NCBI GenBank assembly: GCA_036563665.1
Contig: DATCLY010000075.1
Span: 62,001 to 126,000 of the forward strand
Length of the DNA stretch: 64,000 nucleotides
Source of the DNA: FEN-1219 sp036563665
Lineage (GTDB): Bacteria; Pseudomonadota; Gammaproteobacteria; Steroidobacterales; Rariloculaceae
Direction of reading: 5' to 3'
The number at the start of each line of letters is the position of its first letter. Position 1 is the first letter of the stretch. Under the pieces are notes generated by a model, which saw only the letters and a program-made list of their open reading frames with translations, was not told where the DNA came from and did no database searches. Position numbers and translations under genes: made by a program. Below are positions 1 through 8,614 of the stretch, piece after piece.

Positions 1-275
1 GGCCAGGCGAGCCTTCGCCGCCGCCGAAGACCATCGAGGAGCCGGGCAGCTACGTGCTGCAGGCGGGATCGTTCACATCGCTCGCGGACGCCGACCGGAT
101 GCAGGCGAGCCTCGCGCTGCTCGGGATCGAATCGCGCATCCAGCGCGTCACGATCGACGACGCGGTGTACCACCGCGTGCGCATCGGCCCGATCTCGGAT
201 CTCGGCGAGCTGAATCGCATCCGCAGCCAGCTCCGCGACGCGCGCATCGAGCCGCTGGTCATGAAGGCCCGCTGA
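1..275 (+). CDS. SPOR-domain protein, C-terminal end (5' partial)
   Basis: The gene enters from the left edge; the reading frame begins at base 3. The visible 90 residues are a proline-rich linker (PGEPSPPPK) followed by a SPOR domain that starts near YVLQAGSF and ends at the stop. SPOR domains bind denuded septal peptidoglycan and occur in FtsN-, RlpA- and DedD-type division proteins. The rest of the protein, including any membrane anchor, lies outside the window, so the exact family cannot be told. It converges with the ntrX-like gene about 40 bases away. Confidence 0.8.
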   Translation, partial: PGEPSPPPKTIEEPGSYVLQAGSFTSLADADRMQASLALLGIESRIQRVTIDDAVYHRVRIGPISDLGELNRIRSQLRDARIEPLVMKAR

Positions 276-317
276 GCGGGACGCCGCCGCTCGGCCACGG
301 GCGCGAGGTGCCCGCGC

Positions 318-1652
318 TCAGTCCTCGGTCAAGGACTGGCGGAAATCGACGCCGAGGGAGCGCAGCTTCCGGTACAGGTGGGTGCGCTCCATGCCGACGC
401 GCTTCGCGAGCTGGCCCACCTTGCCGCCGCAGAGCAGGAGCTGCTGCTGGAGGTACGCGCGCTCGAAACGCTCGCGCGCCTCGCGCAGCGGCATCGCGAG
501 CAGGTCCTGCTTCACGAGCAGCTCGTCCGCGGGAGCGGCCGACTCGAGCTGCGCCTCCACTTCCTCGAGGCTGATCTCCTCGCCGCCGCCGAGGATCAGG
601 AGCCGCTTCACCATGTTCTTGAGCTCGCGCACGTTGCCGGGCCACGGATAGTTCCGCAGCCGGTTCTGCGCGGCCACGCCGAAGCGGCGGAAGGGCAGGT
701 TCTCGGCGTCCACGAGCATGTCCACGTAGTAGCGCAGGAGCTCCGGCACGTCCTCCGCGTAGTCGCGCAGCGGCGGCACGCGGATGGACACCACGCCGAG
801 GTGCGCGAGCAGCTCGCCGCGCGCGCCGTCGCCGTGCTCGTAGCCGGGCGGCGCGCTCGCCACGATGCGCACGTTGAGCGGGCGCTCCTCGTTGCGCCCG
901 CGCGGCCGGTAGCTGCCCTGCTCGAGGATGCCGAGCAGCAGCCGCTGCGCGGCCTGCGACACCTCGCTCAGGTCCTTGATGAAGAGCACCCCCCCTTCGG
1001 CGCGCTCGAGCGCGCCCGTCTGCTCGCCGTCGCCGAGCAGCACGCGCTCCGCGCCTTCGTCGGTGAGGTCGCCGCCGATGACGACGACGAACGGGCCCTG
1101 CGCGCGCTCGCTGCGGCCCGCGAGGAAACGCGCGAACATCTCGCGGCCGCTGCCCGGCTCGCCCGTGAACAGCACGTGCGTGTCGTGGTGCGCCACCCGT
1201 ATGACCCGGTCGCGCAGCGACCGCATCGTCTGGCTCTTGCCGGCGGGGACCGAGTTGGGCGGCACGAGGCGCCGCTCGCTGCGGGTGCGGCGGCTCGCGA
1301 GCGCCTTCTCGACCGTGCGCAGCAGCTTCGCGAGCGAGACCGGCTTCTCGATGAAATCCACGGCGCCGAGGCGGGTGGCCTCCACGGCCGTGTCCACGGT
1401 GCCGTGCCCCGACATCATCACCACCGCGCCCGACATGTCGCCGTCGGACCATTCCTTGAGGAGCGAGATGCCGTCCGTGTCCGGCATCCAGATGTCGAGC
1501 AGCACCAGGTCGAAGTCCTGGTTGCGCCGCGCGGCGCGTGCCTGCTCGGCGTCGGCCGCGGTCGTGACTTCGTAGCCCTCCTCGCTCAGGATCTCGTCGA
1601 TCAGCTGGCGGATGTTCGACTCGTCGTCGACGACCAAGATTCGCGCACTCAT
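318..1652 (-). CDS. ntrX: NtrX-like response regulator with a degenerate sigma-54 AAA+ domain
   Basis: A 444-residue three-domain regulator. The receiver domain (about 1-120) has the acidic pocket D9/D10, phospho-acceptor D53, S81 and K103. The AAA+ domain (about 140-370) is eroded: the Walker A region reads GEPGSGRE with Arg instead of the usual Lys (about 164-171), the GAFTGA sigma-54 loop is absent, and Walker B reads VLFIKD instead of LFLDE (about 222-227). A Fis-type helix-turn-helix (AKRVGMERTHLYRKL) closes the protein. The start codon overlaps the ntrY stop in an ATGA, so the two are cotranscribed and probably cognate. Predicted role: a DNA-binding regulator of envelope or nitrogen/redox functions that does not remodel sigma-54 polymerase. 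Confidence 0.85.
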   Translation of the reverse strand: MSARILVVDDESNIRQLIDEILSEEGYEVTTAADAEQARAARRNQDFDLVLLDIWMPDTDGISLLKEWSDGDMSGAVVMMSGHGTVDTAVEATRLGAVDFIEKPVSLAKLLRTVEKALASRRTRSERRLVPPNSVPAGKSQTMRSLRDRVIRVAHHDTHVLFTGEPGSGREMFARFLAGRSERAQGPFVVVIGGDLTDEGAERVLLGDGEQTGALERAEGGVLFIKDLSEVSQAAQRLLLGILEQGSYRPRGRNEERPLNVRIVASAPPGYEHGDGARGELLAHLGVVSIRVPPLRDYAEDVPELLRYYVDMLVDAENLPFRRFGVAAQNRLRNYPWPGNVRELKNMVKRLLILGGGEEISLEEVEAQLESAAPADELLVKQDLLAMPLREARERFERAYLQQQLLLCGGKVGQLAKRVGMERTHLYRKLRSLGVDFRQSLTED

Positions 1653-3871
1653 GCGCGCTCCCTCCTATGATCGCGTCGGCGGGGCGTCGCGGCGTCCCCC
1701 GCCTCCGTCGACACTGGCATGAGTATACTGATCTCGGCTCCCCCCTGCTCGCGGTTGCGGGCCGTGATGTGGCCGCCGTGCTCCTCCACGAGCTTCTTCA
1801 CGATGGCGAGGCCGAGCCCCGTGCCCTTCGGCTTGCTGGTCACGTAGGGGTCGAACGCCTGGTGGGCGATGTCGCTCGAGAAACCAGGGCCGTTGTCCGC
1901 CACCTTGATCTCCACGAGCTGGGCGTCCTCGCGCCCGACGGTGCGGGTCGAGATCTCGACCCGGGCGTCCGTCTGGTGCTCCATGGCCTCGAGCGCGTTG
2001 CGCAGCAGGTTGTGCAGCACCTGCCGCATGCGGCCCGCGTCCGCCCTGAGCGGCGGCAGGTCCGGAGCGAGCGACAGCGTGATGGCGAGCGGCCGGTCCT
2101 GATGCTCGTAGAGGTGGCTCACCTCGGAGATGAGCTCGTTCAGGTCGAACACCGTCACGTCCATGGCCGGCGTGCGCGCGTACTCGGAGAAGGCGTTCAC
2201 CATCTCCTTCATGGCCTCGACCTGCTGGATGATCGTGTGCGTGGCGCGGTCGAGCAGGTCGTTGTCGGGGCTGTCGATCTTGAGATAGCGCCGACGCAGG
2301 CGCTCCGCGGAGAGCTGGATGGGCGTGAGCGGATTCTTGATCTCGTGCGCCAGCCGCCGCGCCACCTCGCCCCACGCGGCCTCGCGCTGCGCCTGGATGA
2401 GCGCGGTGATGTCGTCGAACACGACGACGTAGCCGCCCTCGCTGTCGGCGTCGCCCGGCAGCGCCGTGCACGCGCACATCAGCACCCGCCGGCCCACCTC
2501 GCCGCGCAGCACGATCTGCTCGCGCCACTCGGTGTCGCCGCGCTGCAGGTGCTTCGAGCTCACGGCGAGGAACTGCGAGAGCAGCGGCTGGGTGTCGGCG
2601 AGCTCCACGAGCGAGGTGCCCACGTGCTGCTCGAGATCGACACCGAGGATCGTGCTCGCAGCGGCGTTGGCCGTGCGGATCCGCAGGTCCGGCTCGAGCG
2701 ACACGACGCCGGTCGAGAGCCGCGCGAGGATCACCTCGAGCTTCTTGCGCTCGCTCTCCACCTGCTGCTGCGACAGCCGCGCCTCCTGGCTCGCCTTGGC
2801 GAGGCGTTGGGTCATGTCGTTGAAGGAGTTGATCAGGAACCCGATCTCGTCGCGGGCCGCGATCGGCAGCCGCGTGGCGAAGTCGCCGCGGGCCACGGCG
2901 CGGGTGCCGTGCATGAGCTGCTGGATGGGACCCACGAGCCGCCGCGCCGACGAGAAAGCGCCGTACACGGAAGCGAGCAGCGACACGAGCAGCACCAGCG
3001 ACAGCGTGAGCGTGAAGCTGTACTTGAGCGCCGTGCGCAGGTAGGAGAGCTCCGCGTACTGGTTGTAGCTCGCCTGCACCTGGCTCGCGAGCGCCGAGAG
3101 GCGCTGCTCCACGGGGAACACGGCTTGCAGGATCTCGGGCTCGGCGGTGACCACGGGCGTCGGCAAGGCCACCACGGCCACGATGTCGAACTCGCCGCCG
3201 GAGCGCGGCTCGAGGCTCACGTACGGCTGACCCTGGCGGATCTGGAACAGCACCTCCTCGGAGAGGTAGCTCGCGGCGGAGGTGCCGGGCTCGGCCGAGC
3301 TCGTGGCGAGGATGCGGTTGTTGGGGCCGAAGATGGTGAGATCTCGCGCCTCCGACTCGCGGCGCAACCGCCCGAGCTCGGCGACGATGTCCTCGGGGTT
3401 GACGGCCGCGAGGCGCGCGCCGATGCGCTCCGCCTCGGTGAGGTTCTCCCGCTTCTGCAGGTCCAGGGCGCGCTGGCTGAGCTCGAGCGCGTTGCCGAGC
3501 CCCTGCTCCACGTCCACGCTGAACCAGTTGTCGATGCCGCGGGTGATGAACTCGACCGAGAAGATGTACACGCCGAGGAGCGGCGTGACGGCGAGCATGA
3601 TGAGCATCGTCACCATGCGCGCCTTGAGGCGCGTGCCGGGCACGTGCCGGCGATAGTCGCGGATCAGCCGCGCCAGATTCACGACTATCAGCAGCACCAG
3701 CACGGTGATGCCGATCGAGTTGATCGCGAGGATCCAGTCCTGGAGCCGGGCGAAGTCGTCGGAGTTCTCCGCCACCTGGCTGAAGAGCACCAGCGCGGCG
3801 AGCCACAGCAGGACGCCGAGCGCCGCCGCGAGGGCCAAAAGGCCCCGTCTCAGCTTCCGGGCAAAGGCCAT
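1649..3871 (-). CDS. ntrY: NtrY-like membrane sensor histidine kinase
   Basis: A 740-residue sensor. Hydrophobic segments lie near residues 10-32, 45-68, 85-107 and 283-310, so a sensor loop of about 170 residues is exposed outside the membrane. Then come HAMP, a PAS domain (about 380-480), a HisKA domain with the phospho-acceptor in RRLAHEIKNPLTP, and a HATPase with N box NLLRNALEA, G1 DNGPGF and G2 GTGLGLAIVKKL. The architecture and length match NtrY. The start was set at the ATG before FARKLRRGLL; the frame stays open upstream, but that part reads antisense-like and overlaps DUF4390. The 5' end overlaps the DUF4390 gene by 22 bases and the 3' end overlaps ntrX. Confidence 0.9.
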   Translation of the reverse strand: MAFARKLRRGLLALAAALGVLLWLAALVLFSQVAENSDDFARLQDWILAINSIGITVLVLLIVVNLARLIRDYRRHVPGTRLKARMVTMLIMLAVTPLLGVYIFSVEFITRGIDNWFSVDVEQGLGNALELSQRALDLQKRENLTEAERIGARLAAVNPEDIVAELGRLRRESEARDLTIFGPNNRILATSSAEPGTSAASYLSEEVLFQIRQGQPYVSLEPRSGGEFDIVAVVALPTPVVTAEPEILQAVFPVEQRLSALASQVQASYNQYAELSYLRTALKYSFTLTLSLVLLVSLLASVYGAFSSARRLVGPIQQLMHGTRAVARGDFATRLPIAARDEIGFLINSFNDMTQRLAKASQEARLSQQQVESERKKLEVILARLSTGVVSLEPDLRIRTANAAASTILGVDLEQHVGTSLVELADTQPLLSQFLAVSSKHLQRGDTEWREQIVLRGEVGRRVLMCACTALPGDADSEGGYVVVFDDITALIQAQREAAWGEVARRLAHEIKNPLTPIQLSAERLRRRYLKIDSPDNDLLDRATHTIIQQVEAMKEMVNAFSEYARTPAMDVTVFDLNELISEVSHLYEHQDRPLAITLSLAPDLPPLRADAGRMRQVLHNLLRNALEAMEHQTDARVEISTRTVGREDAQLVEIKVADNGPGFSSDIAHQAFDPYVTSKPKGTGLGLAIVKKLVEEHGGHITARNREQGGAEISILMPVSTEAGDAATPRRRDHRRERA

Positions 3872-4473
3872 CGATACCACTCGCTCGCGATGGACCAGTC
3901 GCGCCGCCAGAAGGCGATGAGCCGCAGCGGCCCCGGGAATTGCTCGACGTCGAGAACGGCGCGGATACGCACGTCGTAGTCGCGGTCGGAGTCGAGCAGC
4001 GCCGCGTCGATCAGGGGCAGGTTGTCGATGCGGCCGAGGTAGTTCAGCGCCGAGAACAGCGTGGGGAAGGAAGTCTGCTCGCGGCTGTTGAGGTTCAGCA
4101 CGAGATAGCGCTCCGACAACGCATGGTACTCGAGCTGATAGCGCTGGCGCAGCGTGGCCTCCTCGTTGTCGAACCAGAAGCGCCGGCCGTGCACCAGCTC
4201 GACGTCGATCCGGATGGTGAGCGGCACGCCGGACTCGAGCGCCTGCCGGGACTCCGCGGACAGCCGGTACTCGATCCGGGCATTGAGGAAGTAGACGCCG
4301 TTCCTGAGCTCGACGCTCGCGGAGCGCACCTCGAAATGCCCCGGATCCTCCTCCTGGGCCGCGGCGCCGCCCGCCCAGAGCGCGAGCAGGAGCGCGAGGG
4401 CCCGCCATGGCGGCCGAAAAGGGAAGCGAAAAGCGCAGGGGCCTCCGCTACGGGAGTTTGCGGTCGAGGGCAC
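3850..4473 (-). CDS. DUF4390 secreted or membrane-anchored protein
   Basis: The product has an N-terminal hydrophobic export segment (ALALLLALWAGGAAAQ) and a beta-rich domain of about 170 residues ending in WYRWPLPGS, which I recognise as DUF4390. The family has no established function and is commonly encoded between rsmB and ntrY in gammaproteobacteria, as here. The start is uncertain: I chose a GTG at 4473, which overlaps rsmB by 26 bases; an in-frame ATG at 4518 would overlap it by 71. The gene overlaps ntrY, so it belongs to the same transcript. Its position suggests it works with the NtrYX envelope-sensing system, but that is inference. Confidence 0.75.
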   Translation of the reverse strand: MPSTANSRSGGPCAFRFPFRPPWRALALLLALWAGGAAAQEEDPGHFEVRSASVELRNGVYFLNARIEYRLSAESRQALESGVPLTIRIDVELVHGRRFWFDNEEATLRQRYQLEYHALSERYLVLNLNSREQTSFPTLFSALNYLGRIDNLPLIDAALLDSDRDYDVRIRAVLDVEQFPGPLRLIAFWRRDWSIASEWYRWPLPGS

Positions 4474-5782
4474 GAGGGACCACGTCCTGCTTGTCGAGGC
4501 AAGCATAATAGAAGCCATCCTTGTTCGCCTGCCCGGGCCGCAACTTACGGGTGGCCCCGAGCGCCGCGTCGGGGGTGCGCGCGAGGAACGCCGCCACCCG
4601 TTCCTCGTTCTCGCAGCTGAGCGCCGAGCAGGTGACGTAGAGGAGCCTCCCGCCCGGCGCGAGCAGCGGCCACAGCGCGTCGAGCAGGCGGTCCTGCAGC
4701 GCCGCCGCCCGCTCCACGTCGCGCGGCGTGCGCAGCACTTTGATGTCCGGATGCCGGCGGACGACGCCGGTTCCGCTGCACGGCGCGTCGAGCAGGATGC
4801 GCTCGAACGGCCGGCCGTCCCACCACTCGGCAGGCGTCGTCGCGTCGCCGTGCACGACCCGGGCCTCGAGCCCGAGCCGCCCGAGGTTGTCGCGCACCCG
4901 CTCGAGCCGCGCCGCGTCCACGTCGAGCGCCCAGAGCTCGCCGAGCTCCGGGCAGGTCTCGAGCACGTGGCACGCCTTGCCGCCCGGCGCCGCGCACGCG
5001 TCCAGCACCCGCTGCCCCGGTCGCGCGTCGAGCAGCGGCGCGGCGAGCTGCGCGGCCGCGTCCTGTACCGAGACGAGGCCGGCGGCGAAGCCCGGGATGC
5101 GCTCCACGGGCAGCGGTTCCACGAGCCGCACGGCCTGGGGCGCCTCGGGAGACACTTCGACCTCGAGGCCGCCCGCGTGCTCCGCCACGTAGCGGTCGCG
5201 GTCGACCCGGCGCGCGTTCACGCGCAGCCACAGGGGCGGCTCCGCGTTGTTCGCGTGGAGCACCGCGCGCCACTCGTCGGGCCAGTCTCGCTCGAGCGCC
5301 GCGATCAGCCAGTCGGGGTGGCTGTAGAGCGCCGACGGCACGCCGCGCATGCGCTCCTCGAGGGCGGCGCGCTCGCGCTGGAACCGCCGCAGCACGGCGT
5401 TTACGAGCCCCTTCGCGCGCTCGAGCCCGAGCAGGCCGGCCGCGTCCACGGTGGCCGACACCGCCGCGTGATCGGGGACGCGCGAGGCCTGGAGCTGATG
5501 CAGGCCGCAGCGCACGAGCGCCGCGAGCTCCTCGTGGCCGCGCTTGAGCGGGCGGTCGAGGAGCTGCCCGAGCTGCCAGTCGAGCCGGTGGTGCCAGCGC
5601 AGCGCCCCGAGCACGAGGGCCTTGAGCAGCGCGGTGTCCCGCTCGCCGAAGCGGGCCTCGGCCGCGAACGCCGCCTCCGGCGTCGTCGCGCCGCGCAGCA
5701 CACGGGCCAGCACGGTCGCCGCGGCGGCCCGGACGGCGGCGCCCGCTCGCGCGTCAGCAGACAAACGACGCTCCGGGCGCAA
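4448..5782 (-). CDS. rsmB: 16S rRNA (cytosine-967-C5)-methyltransferase RsmB
   Basis: A 444-residue cytosolic RNA methyltransferase that modifies C967 of 16S rRNA with S-adenosylmethionine. The N-terminal NusB-like RNA-binding domain covers about 1-140. The Rossmann methyltransferase domain carries the SAM motif ACAAPGGKACH, motif IV with the Pro-Cys pair (DAPCSGTGVVRRHPDIK) and motif VI with the catalytic Cys (VTCSALSCENEE). The gene follows fmt with a 29-base overlap, the usual fmt-rsmB order. A later start is possible (the GTG before RAAAATVLARVL), which would remove most of the overlap. Confidence 0.95.
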   Translation of the reverse strand: MRPERRLSADARAGAAVRAAAATVLARVLRGATTPEAAFAAEARFGERDTALLKALVLGALRWHHRLDWQLGQLLDRPLKRGHEELAALVRCGLHQLQASRVPDHAAVSATVDAAGLLGLERAKGLVNAVLRRFQRERAALEERMRGVPSALYSHPDWLIAALERDWPDEWRAVLHANNAEPPLWLRVNARRVDRDRYVAEHAGGLEVEVSPEAPQAVRLVEPLPVERIPGFAAGLVSVQDAAAQLAAPLLDARPGQRVLDACAAPGGKACHVLETCPELGELWALDVDAARLERVRDNLGRLGLEARVVHGDATTPAEWWDGRPFERILLDAPCSGTGVVRRHPDIKVLRTPRDVERAAALQDRLLDALWPLLAPGGRLLYVTCSALSCENEERVAAFLARTPDAALGATRKLRPGQANKDGFYYACLDKQDVVPRALDRKLP

Positions 5783-6701
5783 GGGGATGGGCGGCCAGGT
5801 AGGCGGCGGCCGGGATCGCGCGGCCCCCGGGCGCCTGCACGCGCTCGAGGCGGAGCGCGCCCGCGCCCGTGGCCACGTCGATGCCGGCCGGCCCGGCCGC
5901 GAGCACCGTGCCCGGCGCCGCGCCGCCGCCGGCGTCCGGCAGCGCCGCGGCCTGCCAGATCCGCAGCCTGCGGCCGTCGGTCAGCACGCCTTCCGCCACC
6001 GGCCAGGGGTTGAACGCGCGGACGCGGCGCTCGAGCTCGACCGCCGGGGCGCGCCACGGCAGCGGCGCATCCGCCTTGCCGAGCTTCGGCGCGTAGGTGG
6101 CGAGACGCTCGTCCTGAGGCTCGGGGGCCAGGCGGCCGTCGAGGATCCCGGGCAGCGTGTCGGCGAGCACCTCGGCCGCGAGCGCGGCCAGCCGGTCGTG
6201 GAGCTCGCCCGCCGTCTCCCGCGGCCCGATGGCGACCTCGGCTCGCGCGTACACCGGCCCGGTGTCGAGGCCCGCCTCCATGCGCATGACGCTGATGCCC
6301 GTGACCGCGTCGCCGGCCAGGATCGCGTGCTGGATCGGCGCGGCGCCGCGCCAGCGCGGCAGCAGCGACGCGTGCAGGTTCACGCAGCCCCGCTTCGGCC
6401 AGGCCAGGAGCCACGGCGGCAGCAGCAGGCCGTACGCGGCCACGATCATCAGCTCGGGCGGCGGTCCCAGCTCGGCCGCGAGCGCCGGATCCTTGAGGCT
6501 CGCGGGCTGCACGACCCGGAGCCCCGCCGCGAGCGCGGCCCGTTTCACGGGCGAGGGCGTCAGCACCCGGCCGCGCCCGGCCGGCCGGTCCGGCTGGGTC
6601 ACGACCAAGGGGACGGCATGGCCCAGGGAGACGAGGCGCTCGAGCGCCGGGACGGCGAACTCGGGCGTTCCGGCGAACGCGATGCGGTGGGCTTCCGCCA
6701 C
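5754..6701 (-). CDS. fmt: Methionyl-tRNA formyltransferase
   Basis: A 315-residue enzyme that formylates initiator Met-tRNA from 10-formyl-tetrahydrofolate. The N-terminal catalytic domain begins AHRIAFAGTPEFAVPAL. The catalytic Asn and His are in VNLHASLLPRWRGAAPIQ and the catalytic Asp in MEAGLDTGPV. The C-terminal OB-like tRNA-binding domain spans about 205-315. I chose a GTG start at 6701 because it places the conserved IAFAGTPEF block at the usual N-terminal distance; an ATG farther upstream would lie inside def. The gene starts 17 bases after the def stop, the classic def-fmt pair. Confidence 0.95.
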   Translation of the reverse strand: MAEAHRIAFAGTPEFAVPALERLVSLGHAVPLVVTQPDRPAGRGRVLTPSPVKRAALAAGLRVVQPASLKDPALAAELGPPPELMIVAAYGLLLPPWLLAWPKRGCVNLHASLLPRWRGAAPIQHAILAGDAVTGISVMRMEAGLDTGPVYARAEVAIGPRETAGELHDRLAALAAEVLADTLPGILDGRLAPEPQDERLATYAPKLGKADAPLPWRAPAVELERRVRAFNPWPVAEGVLTDGRRLRIWQAAALPDAGGGAAPGTVLAAGPAGIDVATGAGALRLERVQAPGGRAIPAAAYLAAHPLAPGASFVC

Positions 6702-6718
6702 GCGGCGAGCCGCGCGGC

Positions 6719-7267
6719 CTAGATGACCGGCGCGGACCTGCGGATGGGCGCCTCGGTCGCCTCGGCCGCGGCGCGCTTGGCCTTCTTCGTGAGCTTCTTC
6801 CGGAGCCGCTCGCGCTTGAGCTCCGACAAGTGGTCCACGAACAGCTTGCCGTCCAGGTGATCGATCTCGTGCTGGATGCAGATCGCGAGCAGGCCCTCGG
6901 CCTCGAGCTCGAAGGGCTGGCCGTCGCGGTCGAGCGCCCGCACCGTCACGCGCTCCGCCCGCTCCACCACGTCGTAGTAGCCGGGCACCGAGAGGCACCC
7001 CTCCTCGGAGCTCGTCCGGCCGCTCGAAGCCACGATTTCGGGGTTGATGAAGCAGTGCGGCTGATTGCCTTCCGCGGACACGTCGATGACGATGACCCGC
7101 TTGGGCACGTTCACCTGCACGGCGGCGAGCCCGATGCCGGGGGCCGCGTACATGGTCTCGAACATGTCGTCCACGAGGCGCCGGATCTCGTCATCCACTT
7201 TTGTGACGCGGTCGGCGCGCGTGCGCAGCCGCGGATCCGGATACTCAAGGATTGCGAGACGTGCCAT
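6719..7267 (-). CDS. def: Peptide deformylase
   Basis: A 182-residue metallohydrolase that removes the N-formyl group from nascent proteins. All three signatures are present: motif 1 GIGLAAVQV, motif 2 EGCLSVP (metal-ligand Cys) and motif 3 QHEIDHLDG (two metal-ligand His and the catalytic Glu). The C-terminus has a basic extension (KRERLRKKLTKKAKR) followed by about 15 low-complexity residues; such tails in type 1 deformylases contact the ribosome. It is the first gene of the minus-strand run and is divergent from the LysM gene. Confidence 0.97.
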   Translation of the reverse strand: MARLAILEYPDPRLRTRADRVTKVDDEIRRLVDDMFETMYAAPGIGLAAVQVNVPKRVIVIDVSAEGNQPHCFINPEIVASSGRTSSEEGCLSVPGYYDVVERAERVTVRALDRDGQPFELEAEGLLAICIQHEIDHLDGKLFVDHLSELKRERLRKKLTKKAKRAAAEATEAPIRRSAPVI

Positions 7268-7456
7268 TGTGGTCGGGCCTCGGTTTCGTGTATAACGCGT
7301 CGGTTTCGACTTAAGTCTCTGACTTTTCAGGGGTAGTCGAGGTTCCCGACGCGTGAGACGCGGCTCACTGAGGTTGCCACCGCGCCGGCGGATTATATAG
7401 CAGGGCTGCCGCTTGAGACCGGGCGGCCGGTCCTTAGTTCATAGGGAGCTTGAGCC
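7268..7456. promoter_or_regulatory. Divergent promoter region between def and the LysM gene
   Basis: The 189 bases hold no gene. The stretch is less GC-rich than its surroundings. An AT-rich gattatatag at 7391-7400 is a plausible -10 region for the LysM gene; no well-spaced -35 is evident. On the other strand a TTATAC lies about 30 bases upstream of def. The LysM gene has the ribosome-binding sequence AGGGAG at 7443-7448, 8 bases before its ATG. Confidence 0.45.
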
Positions 7457-8587
7457 ATGTTGCATGCGCGCGTGCCGTTCGTCCGCTCGGCCCAGCTCGT
7501 CGCCGCCTTCGCCGTCGGCCTTGCCGTGGCGCACGTGGCGAGCGGGCAGAGCCGCGACGCCACCCGCCTCGCGGCCGCGCCGGCCGTCGGGCAGACGCAG
7601 TCGTCCCCGGTGCTGAACCCGCGTCACCCCGAGCGCTACGTCGTGCAGCCGGGTGACACGCTCTGGGACATCGCGGCGATGTTCCTGCGCGATCCGTGGT
7701 ACTGGCCGGAGATCTGGCAGATCAACCAGCAGATCGAGAACCCCCACTTGATCTTCCCCGGCGACATCCTGTCGCTCGCCTATCTCGACGACGGCCGCCC
7801 GGTCATCCAGCTCGAGCGCGGCCCGACGGCCGCAGGCCTCGTCGAGCGGCTGTCGCCGCGGGTGCGCTCGGAGCCCCTCGAGGAGGCGATCCCCACGATC
7901 CCGTACGAGACGCTGCGGGCGTTCCTGTCGCGGCCCGTGGTCCTCCCGGAGGACGATCTCGACGGGCTGCCCTACATCGTGGCGCAGCGGGAAGGCCTCA
8001 TGGGCAGCGACGGACGCGACGTCTACACCCGCGCGTACCGCGAGGAGCTGGCCGAAGGGGCGATGTACCACGTGGTGCGGGCCGGCGAGAAGCTCGTGGA
8101 TCCGGACACCAAAGACGTCCTCGGCTACCAGGGCATCTACATCGGGCAGGGCCGCGTGCGCCGCAGCGGCGACCCCTCCACGCTCACGCTGATCGACACC
8201 GAGCGCGAAGCGCTGGTGGGCGACTACCTCGTCGAGGAGGACTCGGTCGAGCCCGTGAACTTCCTGCCGCGGGCGCCCGAGACCGACGTGGATGGCAGCA
8301 TCATCTCGGTCATCGACGGCGTGTCGCTGATCGGCCAGTACCAGGTCGTGATCCTGAACCGCGGGTCGGCTCATGGCCTCGAGCCGGGCCACGTGCTGCG
8401 CGCCTACAAGAGGGGTCGGGTGGTCCGCGACGACGTCGGACGCGGCGTTTTCCGCGAGAAAGTGCGCTTGCCCGACGAGCCGGCCGGCACGATGATGGTG
8501 TTCCGCACGTTCGACCGGCTGAGCTATGCGCTCGTCATGGAAGCGAACAGCGCCCTGGCGGTGCTCGACTCGGTACGCAATCCCTGA
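7457..8587 (+). CDS. Secreted LysM peptidoglycan-binding protein
   Basis: A 376-residue exported protein. The N-terminal signal peptide is hydrophobic (LVAAFAVGLAVAHVASG). A LysM domain of about 50 residues begins near residue 57 (YVVQPGDTLWDIA) and contains the DPWYWPEIWQIN segment typical of the gammaproteobacterial LysM protein encoded next to dprA. The C-terminal two thirds has no catalytic motif I recognise; it includes VVILNRGSAHGLEPGHVL, a beta-barrel-like segment seen in this family. It probably binds peptidoglycan in the periplasm; the function of the conserved family is not established. It is upstream of dprA by 27 bases and probably cotranscribed with it. Confidence 0.88.
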   Translation: MLHARVPFVRSAQLVAAFAVGLAVAHVASGQSRDATRLAAAPAVGQTQSSPVLNPRHPERYVVQPGDTLWDIAAMFLRDPWYWPEIWQINQQIENPHLIFPGDILSLAYLDDGRPVIQLERGPTAAGLVERLSPRVRSEPLEEAIPTIPYETLRAFLSRPVVLPEDDLDGLPYIVAQREGLMGSDGRDVYTRAYREELAEGAMYHVVRAGEKLVDPDTKDVLGYQGIYIGQGRVRRSGDPSTLTLIDTEREALVGDYLVEEDSVEPVNFLPRAPETDVDGSIISVIDGVSLIGQYQVVILNRGSAHGLEPGHVLRAYKRGRVVRDDVGRGVFREKVRLPDEPAGTMMVFRTFDRLSYALVMEANSALAVLDSVRNP

Positions 8588-8614
8588 CGCAGCGCGCCCG
8601 GCGCGGCGCCGGGC

